Positions 17,553 to 25,608 of a stretch of DNA of 64,000 nt are shown here, piece after piece. The stretch is taken from NCBI GenBank assembly GCA_002307275.1, contig DBTX01000007.1, forward strand, positions 73,806-137,805, written 5' to 3'. Position numbers and translations under genes: made by a program. Each line of letters starts with the position of its first letter. Positions within the stretch are counted from its first letter, which is position 1. A model generated the notes under the pieces. That model was not told where the DNA came from. It saw only the letters and a program-made list of their open reading frames with translations, and did not search any database. The DNA comes from Hungateiclostridiaceae bacterium UBA1305 (GTDB lineage: Bacteria; Bacillota; Clostridia; Acetivibrionales; DTU013).

Positions 17553-18362
17553 CTACTCCTCCACTTCTTTCACCTTCTGCCGGAGCAGTTCGTATGTGCT
17601 GATATTAACAATTCCAGTCCTGTAAAGTCCATAATCTCTTTGAAATTGCTTTACCGCATTCATGAGTGTCTCTCCGAAAATTCCATCCTCGCTGCCGTTG
17701 TAATATCCAAGTATCTTAAGAGCCTTTTCGACCTCGAGCACATTCGATCCTGCATCTCCGTCCTGCATCGGGTAAAAAGTCTTATTATTCTGTACGATTG
17801 TGACCAGAGTATTATAGGGAATCAACTTGAATAATTCCCTGACATCGGCATTTTTCATCCGGATACAGCCTTTTGAAGTATTGGATCTGCCGACAAACCA
17901 TGGCTCCGTAGTACCATGTATCCCATACATGCCCCAGGGAACATTGAAGCCCAGCCAGGCGCCGCCGAACCCTTCACCCCAGGTGTCTTTGTTAACGATC
18001 CTCCAGGTCCCCTCCGGGGACGGAGTGCTGGGCTTTCCTCCTGACACCTCGTATGTCTTGATGACTTCACCGTCCTTGTATACATACAACTGTGTCAAAT
18101 CCAAATCCACATATAGATGATACCCTACCGGACTTATATCACGTGTTTCCAACATCGACACTTCAAGCTCAATTGAACTCACATCTTCTTTCAGGACATT
18201 CTCCGGTAAATTACTATCCTCCTTGATGTCATCCTCTTTTGCAATACGCTGTTCCGGCAAGGCAAACACCTGCCTTACATTGAAAACATTAAAGCCAAGG
18301 TATAGCAAAACTGCCGCTGCCAAAAGGAAATACAATGCCGCATTCAGTTTCCGTTCAGTCAC
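17553..18362 (-). CDS. L,D-transpeptidase (YkuD) with C-terminal peptidoglycan-binding domain
   Basis: A 269-residue envelope enzyme. An N-terminal membrane anchor (about 6-25, LNAALYFLLAAAVLLYLGF) is followed by a linker, then the YkuD domain (about 80-200) with YHLYVDLDLTQLYVY at its start and the catalytic motif HGTT...SNTSKGCIRM. A PG_binding_1 repeat follows (about 205-265: VLEVEKALKILGYYNGSEDG). YkuD enzymes make 3-3 cross-links in peptidoglycan or attach proteins to it, outside the membrane. The start is GTG at 18362 after GAGGCGGG. It is read alone, between the acyl ligase gene and the LacI gene. Confidence 0.92.
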   Translation of the reverse strand: MTERKLNAALYFLLAAAVLLYLGFNVFNVRQVFALPEQRIAKEDDIKEDSNLPENVLKEDVSSIELEVSMLETRDISPVGYHLYVDLDLTQLYVYKDGEVIKTYEVSGGKPSTPSPEGTWRIVNKDTWGEGFGGAWLGFNVPWGMYGIHGTTEPWFVGRSNTSKGCIRMKNADVRELFKLIPYNTLVTIVQNNKTFYPMQDGDAGSNVLEVEKALKILGYYNGSEDGIFGETLMNAVKQFQRDYGLYRTGIVNISTYELLRQKVKEVEE

Positions 18363-18468
18363 TCTGCCCGCCTCACTGAAATAGTACTACTAGATTAATA
18401 TGCATCTCTATTACCGCCCGATTACTGTTTCGCATATTTTTTAGTTTCATGAGCTATTTTAATATAAC

Positions 18469-19962
18469 CTAAATGCTTTGAGTTTGCTGTTCTTTAAGGA
18501 TTCGTTTCATGATCTTGCCAGCGCTGTTTTTGGGAAGGCCCGGAACAAACTCTATCACACGCGGCAGCTTATAAACTGCGAGCCTTTCTTTTAAATATTT
18601 AAGCAACTCTCTTGAAGTACATTTTTCATTCTCTTTTAAAACAACAAAGGCTTTTACATATTCGCCCCTCAGCTTGTCCACAACTCCAATGACAGCAGCT
18701 TCTTTCACATTTGGATATTGATAAATTACTTCCTCGATTTCTCTTGGATATACATTCAAGCCTGCAGCAACAACCATGTCCTTCATCCTGTCCACGATGA
18801 AAATGTAACCGTCTTCATCCTTCTTTGCAAGATCTCCCGTATGAAGCCACCCGTTTAACAGCGTTTTCTTTGTCTCTGCCTCCTGCTTGAAGTATCCCAA
18901 CATGACATTTTCCCCTCTGACGGCAAGTTCTCCAATCTCTCCCGCAGGAAGTTCCCTATCATTTTCATCAACAATTTTACATTCCGCATAGGGAATAGGG
19001 ATGCCTATGGAACCTTCCTTTTGAACGCCAAATGGCGGATTGAAGCATACGGCGGGAGAAGCCTCTGTCAGTCCGTAGCCTTCTACAACAGGAAGCTTCA
19101 TGATTTCTTTCGCCTGTCTGAAGATTTCGACAGGCAGTGCCGCTCCGCCAGAGACTGCAAAACGAAGCTTTGGAAAGGTAATATCCTTTTTACCTGCCTC
19201 CAATAATACAACATACATTGCAGGGACTCCCATAAAGACCGTGATTTCGTCTTTCAGCAAAGACCCAATTACCTCTTTCGGCTGAAAGGATTCCAGAATC
19301 GTTACTGTAGCTCCAGACCACAGAGGCATAAGAATACAGGAAGTAAATGCAAACACATGAAACATCGGAAGCACACACATATATATGTCATCCGGCCTTG
19401 CAGTAAGTCCCAGATAGCATTGCTCTGCATTGAATACCAGGTTTTTATGCGTAAGCATTGCCGCTTTCTGCTTCCCGGTGGTACCTGATGTGTAGAGAAA
19501 GGTAGAGACTGCATTTTCATCCGAAAAATCTTCAAAACCTTCTGTACAAACCTCTGAAACACTATTGTTAAATTCTTCGTCCAATACGATCAGCGTAATA
19601 CCCAGAGCAGCTTTTACCGCATCCTGGGTGAGTTTTGCTTTTTGTAGAATTGCCGGATGAATCATTAAAAATTTAGCCTCTGAATCCTTAATGATATAAA
19701 CAATCTCTTCCATAGTAAGCATCAGATTAATAGGAACAATAATTCCGCCATTTCTTACAGTACCCATATAGGAATAAATGAATTCAGGAGAATTGAGACA
19801 GCTCAATACCACTTTGTCCCCAGCTTTTAGTCCAATTTTTTTCAAGTAGCTTGCATACGCTAATACCTTTTGATCAAGCTGCCCATAGCTGATACCTTTT
19901 CCATTAAATTTTAATGCAATTGAATCATTGTTAAATTTCCTTTTATAGATATTCCCGACCAT
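18469..19962 (-). CDS. AMP-forming acyl-CoA synthetase/ligase (ANL superfamily)
   Basis: A 497-residue adenylating enzyme. The core motifs are in order: FLYTSGTTGKQKAAMLTH (P-loop-like, near 155-172), VEGYGLTEASP (near 292), GWLHTGDLAKKD (near 373) and the C-terminal PKNSAGKIMKR with the catalytic Lys (near 480). It resembles long-chain fatty acid or aromatic acid CoA ligases: it activates a carboxylate with ATP to the AMP form and then to the CoA thioester. ATG 19962 follows GAGGGAG. There is no neighbour that fixes its substrate. It stands alone between the L,D-transpeptidase and the prd operon terminator. Confidence 0.88.
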   Translation of the reverse strand: MVGNIYKRKFNNDSIALKFNGKGISYGQLDQKVLAYASYLKKIGLKAGDKVVLSCLNSPEFIYSYMGTVRNGGIIVPINLMLTMEEIVYIIKDSEAKFLMIHPAILQKAKLTQDAVKAALGITLIVLDEEFNNSVSEVCTEGFEDFSDENAVSTFLYTSGTTGKQKAAMLTHKNLVFNAEQCYLGLTARPDDIYMCVLPMFHVFAFTSCILMPLWSGATVTILESFQPKEVIGSLLKDEITVFMGVPAMYVVLLEAGKKDITFPKLRFAVSGGAALPVEIFRQAKEIMKLPVVEGYGLTEASPAVCFNPPFGVQKEGSIGIPIPYAECKIVDENDRELPAGEIGELAVRGENVMLGYFKQEAETKKTLLNGWLHTGDLAKKDEDGYIFIVDRMKDMVVAAGLNVYPREIEEVIYQYPNVKEAAVIGVVDKLRGEYVKAFVVLKENEKCTSRELLKYLKERLAVYKLPRVIEFVPGLPKNSAGKIMKRILKEQQTQSI

Positions 19963-20160
19963 AATAAGCTCCCTCACTAAATATTTATTTGACAGCATTT
20001 GAAAAAGTTGAATAAAGTTCTGAAATTTATTGTACTACATTTTTACATAGTCGGCAATTTCGAGCTTCAACCTCGTTGTGTTCCCAATTTTCGCACCTTT
20101 ATTTCGACGATGTGGCCGCAATCTCCAACGCAAATGCCGGTGAGTCCTCTATAACAAAAA

Positions 20161-20188
20161 CGCGGTCTCAAAAAATTTTGAAACCGCG
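20161..20188 (-). terminator. Rho-independent terminator of the prd operon
   Basis: CGCGGTCTCAAAA and TTTTGAAACCGCG form a 13-bp stem with one mismatch. On the minus strand it is followed by TTTTTG. It lies about 55 bases past the stop of the class III aminotransferase, the last gene of the operon. Confidence 0.85.
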
Positions 20189-20241
20189 ACGTTTATTACT
20201 CTGACCATAAAATTTAAGGAACACTGAGCTGATATACCAGG

Positions 20242-21471
20242 TTATAGACTGGCTGCCAAAAGGCAAGCTTCCTCAACAGAGGCTTTCAATATTTCATATG
20301 CTTTATCGCAATCCCTCTTCGTTGCGATAAGCGGAGGTATCGTTCGGATGACAGAGTTCCCGATTAGGGTAACCAACAGCTTCCTATCCATACAGCCATG
20401 CTTTATTTCCTTACCGATAGGTGTATCAAACTCGATGCCAATCAGCAGACCTTTTCCACGAACCTCTTTCACATGCGGAAGTGTTCTTAATCTTTCCATA
20501 AAATAATTTCCTGTTTCTTCCGCATTTTGGGCCAGTTTGTTATCCAGCAGTTCATTGATTTGAGCAAGAGCAGCAGCACAGCATACCGGATTCCCACCGT
20601 AGGTCGTGCCATGGGCGCCCATTGTGAAGGCTTTCGCCATCTCTGCGGTTGCACAGATAGCTGATATCGGCATTCCGCCACCCATGGCTTTCGCCATGGA
20701 TAGGATGTCCGGTTTGATATTATAGTGCATAAAGCCCATGATTTTACCGGTTCTGCACCAACCTGTCTGTACTTCATCCAACAGGAGGAGAAGTCCCCTG
20801 CTATCACACAGAGCCCTAAGTCCCTTCATAAATTGCTGAGTAGCCGGATGAACCCCGCCTTCTCCCTGTATGGGTTCCACCATAATCGCAATCGTATCCT
20901 CCGTTATCAGCGCTCTAAATGACTCAAGATCGTTGAAATCCGCATACGAGAATCCCGGCAGCATGGGCTTGAAGCCGGTCTGGCAGGCATTTTCAGGCTG
21001 TCCTGTTGCTGTCAGGGAGCCGTAGGTTCTTCCATGAAAGCTGTTCTTTGCTGTGATGATATGATATTTATCCGGTCCATATTTCTCAACGCCATATTTC
21101 CTGGCCATTTTTATCATCGCTTCATTTGCTTCGGTTCCAGTGCTTTGAAAGAAAACCTTATCCATTCCAATCGTTTCACAGATCTTTTGAGCCAAAAGGG
21201 CCTGAGGAATTGTATAAGGGTAGTTGAATGTGTGAATCAAGTCCTCTACCTGATCTTTTACGGCGGCAATCACTTTTTCGTTGCAGTTTCCCGCACTGTT
21301 AACGGCGATACCACCATAAAAATCAAGATAAGCCTCCCCGTTTTCATCATAAAGGTACATGCCCTTTGCCCGTTCACATACGAAATCGTAACGTTCATAG
21401 GTATCAATCATATATTTACCTACAAGGGCTTTCACTTCTTCTGCGGTTAGCCCGCAATCCTTCAATTTCAC
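20242..21471 (-). CDS. Class III PLP aminotransferase, ornithine/acetylornithine type
   Basis: A 409-residue enzyme of the acetylornithine/ornithine/4-aminobutyrate aminotransferase family. Seen: the substrate-side segment QSTGTEANEAMIKMARKY (about 108-125), NSFHGRTYGSL, LLLDEVQTGWCRTG with the PLP-ring Asp, and the Schiff-base Lys in SMAKAMGGGMPISA (near residue 252). The start is GTG 21471, seven bases after GGAGGAGAT. It is the last gene of the proline reductase operon, 66 bases after the racemase. Ornithine is convertible to proline in Stickland fermenters and forms 5-aminovalerate-related chemistry, so the enzyme could transaminate ornithine or the 5-aminovalerate produced by proline reductase (inference). 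The family motifs do not decide between these. Confidence 0.85.
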   Translation of the reverse strand: MKLKDCGLTAEEVKALVGKYMIDTYERYDFVCERAKGMYLYDENGEAYLDFYGGIAVNSAGNCNEKVIAAVKDQVEDLIHTFNYPYTIPQALLAQKICETIGMDKVFFQSTGTEANEAMIKMARKYGVEKYGPDKYHIITAKNSFHGRTYGSLTATGQPENACQTGFKPMLPGFSYADFNDLESFRALITEDTIAIMVEPIQGEGGVHPATQQFMKGLRALCDSRGLLLLLDEVQTGWCRTGKIMGFMHYNIKPDILSMAKAMGGGMPISAICATAEMAKAFTMGAHGTTYGGNPVCCAAALAQINELLDNKLAQNAEETGNYFMERLRTLPHVKEVRGKGLLIGIEFDTPIGKEIKHGCMDRKLLVTLIGNSVIRTIPPLIATKRDCDKAYEILKASVEEACLLAASL

Positions 21472-21537
21472 AGTTACATCTCCTCCATTCATTCAAAACA
21501 GTCCTACCGCTAAAGTGGATGCCGGTGGCTGCGATTT

Positions 21538-22605
21538 TTATATATGTTCCTGCTTACTTCCCATAAGGAAACCATTTCTTTGCGGATCATGGCTGCCCAG
21601 TATAAGCTGGTTCAGTCCTGTAACATAGGCACTTCCGGTGATTTGTGGAATGATTGCCTTTCTTCCGCCCACTTCTGTTTCTTTTGTTGCAATCCCCCGG
21701 AACATGGAACCTGTAATGCTTTCATACACAAATTCCTCTCCCAGCTCGATTTTGCCTTTTTCATAAAGATAAGCCAGCTTGGCGCAGGTCCCTGTTCCAC
21801 ACGGAGAACGGTCTGCCTGTGCGTCACCGAAAATAACCAAATTTTTCAGGTGCGCATCCGGGTTGTCCGCTTTTCCGTAAAATTCCACTAAATCAACCGT
21901 TGTAATATCCAGATACGGATGCTTTACTTTAAAGGACTGATTTACTGCCCTTAAAAGCTTCATTCCCAAATCGGTTAAAACGCTCAAATTCTCCTGCCTG
22001 ATGGCAATACCGATCCTTTCGGAATCAACAAGCGCGAAGAAGCTGCCGCCGAATGAAATATCAACAGAGAGGGCTCCATAACCCGGAACTTCGATTTCAA
22101 GTCCTTCCGCGTATAGAAAGGATGGAACATTTAATATGCTTACCTCGACAGCTCTTCCATTTTCAACCTTGACCTTTGTTCGAATGATACCGGCAGGCGC
22201 TTCCAGCACCACATCGGTATAGGGCTCCTTTACCTTCACCAGGCCGGCTTCGACCGCCACAGTCGCTGTTGCAATGCTGCCATGCCCGCACATGTTCAGG
22301 TAACCTGAACTATCCATAAATATAACTCCCAGATCGGCTTCCTTACTGATCGGCTCGGTTACCAGAGCTCCGAACATATCCCTGTGTCCCCTTGGCTCAA
22401 GCATGAGCGCTGCCCGGTAATGGTCATAATTTTTTGCCAGAAACCCCTTCCGCTCCATCATCGTTTCACCCTGCAATTCAGGAAATCCCTGCAGGATGAT
22501 TCGTGCAGGTTCACCCATTGTATGGGCATCTATCGCCAGAAATGTTTTTTCTTTCATTCTGAATTTCGGTTCAAATTCCATGATTCCCGTACCAGTATTC
22601 CACAT
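21538..22605 (-). CDS. prdF: Proline racemase
   Basis: A 355-residue cofactor-independent racemase of the PrpA/proline racemase family. Both catalytic cysteines are visible: YLNMCGHGSIATA (near residue 106) and ADRSPCGTGTCAKLA (near 272). It converts L-proline to D-proline, the substrate of the reductase encoded by prdA and prdB just upstream. Hydroxyproline epimerases share the fold, so the exact substrate rests on context, which here is strong. The start at 22605 has GGGGGGT six bases upstream. It follows prdB by 24 bases in the same operon. Confidence 0.92.
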   Translation of the reverse strand: MWNTGTGIMEFEPKFRMKEKTFLAIDAHTMGEPARIILQGFPELQGETMMERKGFLAKNYDHYRAALMLEPRGHRDMFGALVTEPISKEADLGVIFMDSSGYLNMCGHGSIATATVAVEAGLVKVKEPYTDVVLEAPAGIIRTKVKVENGRAVEVSILNVPSFLYAEGLEIEVPGYGALSVDISFGGSFFALVDSERIGIAIRQENLSVLTDLGMKLLRAVNQSFKVKHPYLDITTVDLVEFYGKADNPDAHLKNLVIFGDAQADRSPCGTGTCAKLAYLYEKGKIELGEEFVYESITGSMFRGIATKETEVGGRKAIIPQITGSAYVTGLNQLILGSHDPQRNGFLMGSKQEHI

Positions 22606-22629
22606 ATAAATACCCCCCTGGCTAATCCA

Positions 22630-23358
22630 TCAGACATTGTGCCTGTATTCGTAAGGAAGCAGCTTTAGCTGTCCAAAATGGTCGAAATCCACCACACACT
22701 GAAGGGAATCTTTCAGAATACCCATTTGCATCCCGATATTGTTCGGTTCACCGGCATTGGAGCCAATTGGCACGTGAGCAGCCGCAATACGCGGTGCGCC
22801 TTGTTGCCTGGCGATCGGCGGCAGGGCTGCAATTACGATACAGGACATGCCGGCCGCCTCACAGGCTCTTGTAACGATTGTTGCGGAACGGTGGCAGGTG
22901 CCGCACCCGCCGGTACACAGCACGATATCCACTCCCTGCGCCTTAAGCTTTGAAGCAATTTCAGGTCCTGTTTCATTCCTGAACTTCTCAACATTTCCTC
23001 CCCCGCCCATGAAACCGTACATTTTTTCAGGCAGACTTCCGATAAAACCTTCCGCCACCAGTTCCCGAAGTCTGTCCAGGGGGAACATGGCATTTACATC
23101 CTTATTAATATCGGAATTGTCAAATCCGCCATGGGTAACAGTCAACTCGGAAGTGGGAATATCGGACGGAATGGTACGGTAGGTATAGTCGCCTGCCGTA
23201 TTATAGGGCGTCTGATCTTTCCTGTGGATGCCTCCTGCCGTAATGAACGCCACCCTGCATTCGCTCAAGGGCTTTGTAAGAGGTGTCCAGACAGGTTGGG
23301 GTGTAATCGGAACAAATATTTCAGATTTTAATCCTTTTGCTGTAGTCAGGTTCATCAT
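22630..23358 (-). CDS. prdB: D-proline reductase subunit PrdB, cysteine-containing form
   Basis: A 242-residue subunit of D-proline reductase, which reduces D-proline to 5-aminovalerate. It belongs to the glycine/sarcosine/betaine reductase B-type family. The redox centre is at CTGGCGTCHRS (Cys148, Cys152, Cys155). Residue 152 is encoded by TGC at 22905-22903. In characterised Clostridium PrdB proteins the corresponding redox residue is selenocysteine encoded by UGA (family knowledge); here it is cysteine and no in-frame TGA exists. AGGAGG precedes the ATG. It follows the small 61-residue gene by 16 bases and precedes proline racemase by 24. The enzyme would be cytoplasmic and coupled to PrdC. 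Confidence 0.9.
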   Translation of the reverse strand: MMNLTTAKGLKSEIFVPITPQPVWTPLTKPLSECRVAFITAGGIHRKDQTPYNTAGDYTYRTIPSDIPTSELTVTHGGFDNSDINKDVNAMFPLDRLRELVAEGFIGSLPEKMYGFMGGGGNVEKFRNETGPEIASKLKAQGVDIVLCTGGCGTCHRSATIVTRACEAAGMSCIVIAALPPIARQQGAPRIAAAHVPIGSNAGEPNNIGMQMGILKDSLQCVVDFDHFGQLKLLPYEYRHNV

Positions 23359-23374
23359 AATATCCTCCTAATCA

Positions 23375-23560
23375 TCAGATGGTCTGCATGTAACTGAAGT
23401 AAAATTCTACCTGCTGGCCCGGTTCAAGCTTCTTCTCCGTGAATACCCATCGCAGGGGCACGCAGATCACGCCAAGTCTTCCCTGCACGTTCACTTTCAC
23501 CGCAGTATCATTTACTTCAACAATTTTTCCTTTGGTCAATATCGGTTGAAGTTCGATCAT
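23375..23560 (-). CDS. Small prd-cluster protein, CBO2463/CBO2479-like
   Basis: A 61-residue protein beginning MIELQPILTKGKIVEVNDT. It looks like a single small beta-barrel (strands around GKIVEV, AVKVNV, GVICVPLRW, VEFYFSYMQ), with no cysteine motif other than one Cys. It resembles the short protein found in other clostridial prd clusters (CBO2463/CBO2479 domain), of unknown function. Its ATG overlaps the prdA stop by four bases (ATGA), so it is coupled to prdA translation. A role in assembly or in pyruvoyl processing of the reductase is possible but unproven. Confidence 0.75.
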   Translation of the reverse strand: MIELQPILTKGKIVEVNDTAVKVNVQGRLGVICVPLRWVFTEKKLEPGQQVEFYFSYMQTI

Positions 23561-25428
23561 CTTGTTAAAACCTCATCCACGATCTTCTGATTTCTCTCAA
23601 TTACTTCCGCATTCCACTTATGATCGGCGGCTTCAATCGGAATACCCGACATCCTGGTCTTCAGCATAAGGATCGCTCTGTCCGCATCCGCTTTCGTAAT
23701 GGAACTGCAGCCTGCAATTTCATTTTCAAAGCCCTGCTGATCCTTGTTGATTTCGATCATGGCATCCATATACTTGTTCCCTACTACCAGCTGTCCCTGG
23801 TAGGCGCAGAAAGATACTCCCACCGCAGGAATTCCTCTCATGCCGATCTGTTCGATATGTGAGGCAAAATCAATATGATTGTTGCCAAAGCCTTCGGTAG
23901 TCACAATTGCGCCTGCTACATCCAGAGTTTCCACCAAGGTGCCCAGACGTTCCGACACATACATCTTTTCATCATTCACCTGCGGGCTCCCGATAAATAT
24001 CACACCGACCAGATTCAGTTCCGTATCCTCCGCCAAACCCTCTACAAGCGGTTCACGGAAATAATGCCTGGTCATTTCCTTCGTCGCCGGTCCAATACAG
24101 GTCAAGGCATGAATCGCCCCATCACGTACCTGATTGGGCGTAAGCATCACCGGCACATTGCCCAGATCGACATTCTTTCGGCCTCCGTGTATTCCTGCAG
24201 GTTCCGTCGGGCAAAGAACATTGTCGTGCATGGCACCCTGCCCCATGATTTCCTTGACCAGGACAACTCTCGGACGTCCGGTTCTCCTCACATCCTCGCA
24301 GACTTCTTCCCTCTCCATGGGTTCCTTCGTAAGCTTGATGGCGTCTCTGACCTCCTGAATAATCACATCTTCCGCGGAATGTGCGGCAAACGGCCCTCGT
24401 CTTTCCATTCCCGTCCCACGCTGAAGAACCGCATGTACCCGAATGATGATGTCCTCCTCGTCTGCACATCCCGGTCTTCCAAACGCCATCTTTTCATCCA
24501 GATAGCCCTCAGAAGAACCGAATTCATGTACCTGTACCCCGTCTTCATCAACACCCGTCAGCATGAACACTACGCCATCCAGGACATGTGAAACTCCTTC
24601 ACCGAGTTTTCCTTCCACTTTCGTGGAAATGGGGCAGATATCCATGATTGTCTCCGTATGTATGTGTCTCTTGTCCGGGGAAATAATATCTATTTTCAAT
24701 TCCTTCACCAAAGGATCCGCTTTCAACGCCATACCGATGCTGCTCTCTCCAATTGTCAATACCCCGTCTTCAAAGAATGTTCCGATTCCGAGCTTCACCT
24801 CTTTGACCTTATAGTACTTTTTCGTCAGTGTTCTTATCACCTTGTTGCTTATCGGTGTCTCCGGCGACTTCGGCGTCACAGGTGTCTCCGGTGACCTGGA
24901 CATTACAGGTGTCTCCATTTGCTCCGGCTGCTCCGTAACAGACACTGACAAATTCTTAAATATGCTTGCAGGTATATCAAGCTTAAGACCTTCCAATTTA
25001 TCAATTTCAATATGAATCATAGAGGAATTCTTCCTTTCATTTATCCAGCCAGTCTTTTTTTCATCATATACTTCACCGGACCTTGCTTTCATCGTACGTG
25101 CTTCACCGGTTATCTCTTCCCCGGCAGATCCTTCACTGGTCATTTCTTTCCCGGCACATGTTTCACCGGATACTTCGTTTACGCTGTCCAGCATTTCCGT
25201 CATAATAGGCTTGAGAGCTTCACAGTCTTTTGTCAGAGTTCTGCCTAAAACCTGTACGATGGTCAGTCCATCCTTGCTCAATGTCAGAAGTCCCGATTCA
25301 ACCATGTCATCGAATATCGATGGGTCTTCCAGGTCTTCCGCACCAATCACCACTCCCTTTTTTCTCTGGCAGCAGAAAATCGCCGGATCCGTTAAGTGCT
25401 TTCCCAATGTTTCCTTCGTAATCGACAT
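23557..25428 (-). CDS. prdA: D-proline reductase proprotein PrdA
   Basis: A 623-residue proprotein of D-proline reductase. Family members are cleaved to give two chains, the smaller one starting with a pyruvoyl group derived from Cys. The likely site is ALTCIGPATKE (Cys444), leaving a C-terminal chain of about 180 residues, close to the roughly 23-kDa chain known for the family. ATG 25428 follows GGAGGGGATAG; five codons upstream are inside the ribosome site. The N-terminal half carries two tandem-repeat inserts, a 10-residue repeat (about 87-119) and a 9-residue SPETPVTPK-type repeat (about 173-193). The rest matches the family: ISTKVEGKLGEG, HDNVLCPTEPAGIHGGRKN, GNNHIDFASHIEQIGMRGIP. It is operonic with prdC upstream and prdB downstream. 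Confidence 0.92.
   Translation of the reverse strand: MSITKETLGKHLTDPAIFCCQRKKGVVIGAEDLEDPSIFDDMVESGLLTLSKDGLTIVQVLGRTLTKDCEALKPIMTEMLDSVNEVSGETCAGKEMTSEGSAGEEITGEARTMKARSGEVYDEKKTGWINERKNSSMIHIEIDKLEGLKLDIPASIFKNLSVSVTEQPEQMETPVMSRSPETPVTPKSPETPISNKVIRTLTKKYYKVKEVKLGIGTFFEDGVLTIGESSIGMALKADPLVKELKIDIISPDKRHIHTETIMDICPISTKVEGKLGEGVSHVLDGVVFMLTGVDEDGVQVHEFGSSEGYLDEKMAFGRPGCADEEDIIIRVHAVLQRGTGMERRGPFAAHSAEDVIIQEVRDAIKLTKEPMEREEVCEDVRRTGRPRVVLVKEIMGQGAMHDNVLCPTEPAGIHGGRKNVDLGNVPVMLTPNQVRDGAIHALTCIGPATKEMTRHYFREPLVEGLAEDTELNLVGVIFIGSPQVNDEKMYVSERLGTLVETLDVAGAIVTTEGFGNNHIDFASHIEQIGMRGIPAVGVSFCAYQGQLVVGNKYMDAMIEINKDQQGFENEIAGCSSITKADADRAILMLKTRMSGIPIEAADHKWNAEVIERNQKIVDEVLTR
24854..24916. repeat. 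27-bp tandem repeat inside prdA
   Basis: Two 27-bp units (24854-24880 and 24881-24907) plus nine bases of a third (to 24916), each starting GGTGTCTCCGG. They encode the 9-residue period SPETPVTPK in PrdA at about residues 173-193. It is in frame and so length-variable without disrupting the reading frame. Confidence 0.8.
25071..25170. repeat. 30-bp tandem repeat inside prdA
   Basis: Three 30-bp units (25071-25100, 25101-25130, 25131-25160) plus ten bases of a fourth. Each starts CTTCACCGG or CTTCACTGG. They encode a 10-residue period (SGETCAGKEM, TSEGSAGEEI, TGEARTMKAR) in PrdA near residues 87-119. A multiple of three, so copy number can vary without frameshift. Confidence 0.8.
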
Positions 25429-25608
25429 TTCTATCCCCTCCAATTTTCAAACGATATCTGTCGCAAAAATAATTCGTATCTGTGATATGTTGCAAAAACA
25501 AATTTATACAAGCAAGGATTTTTTTTGCACCAAGGCACTTAAAGCAATACGAGTGAAAGAATAATAGAACCCAATTCTCTTTTTCATTGTATCGATTTTG
25601 CATTATCC

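Noticed and set aside
20040..20160. Possible small coding remnant beyond the prd operon terminator
   Set aside because: Short peptides can be read on the minus strand (for example GICVGDCGHIVEIKV) but without start, ribosome site or recognisable family.
22630..23358. Selenocysteine insertion (SECIS) in prdB
   Set aside because: The frame is continuous with TGC at the redox position and no in-frame TGA, so no Sec decoding is needed.
23875..24591. A 238-codon open frame on the plus strand inside prdA
   Set aside because: It is antisense to a confidently identified gene, with no ribosome site and a composition that mirrors the complementary codons (many His, Arg, Tyr).
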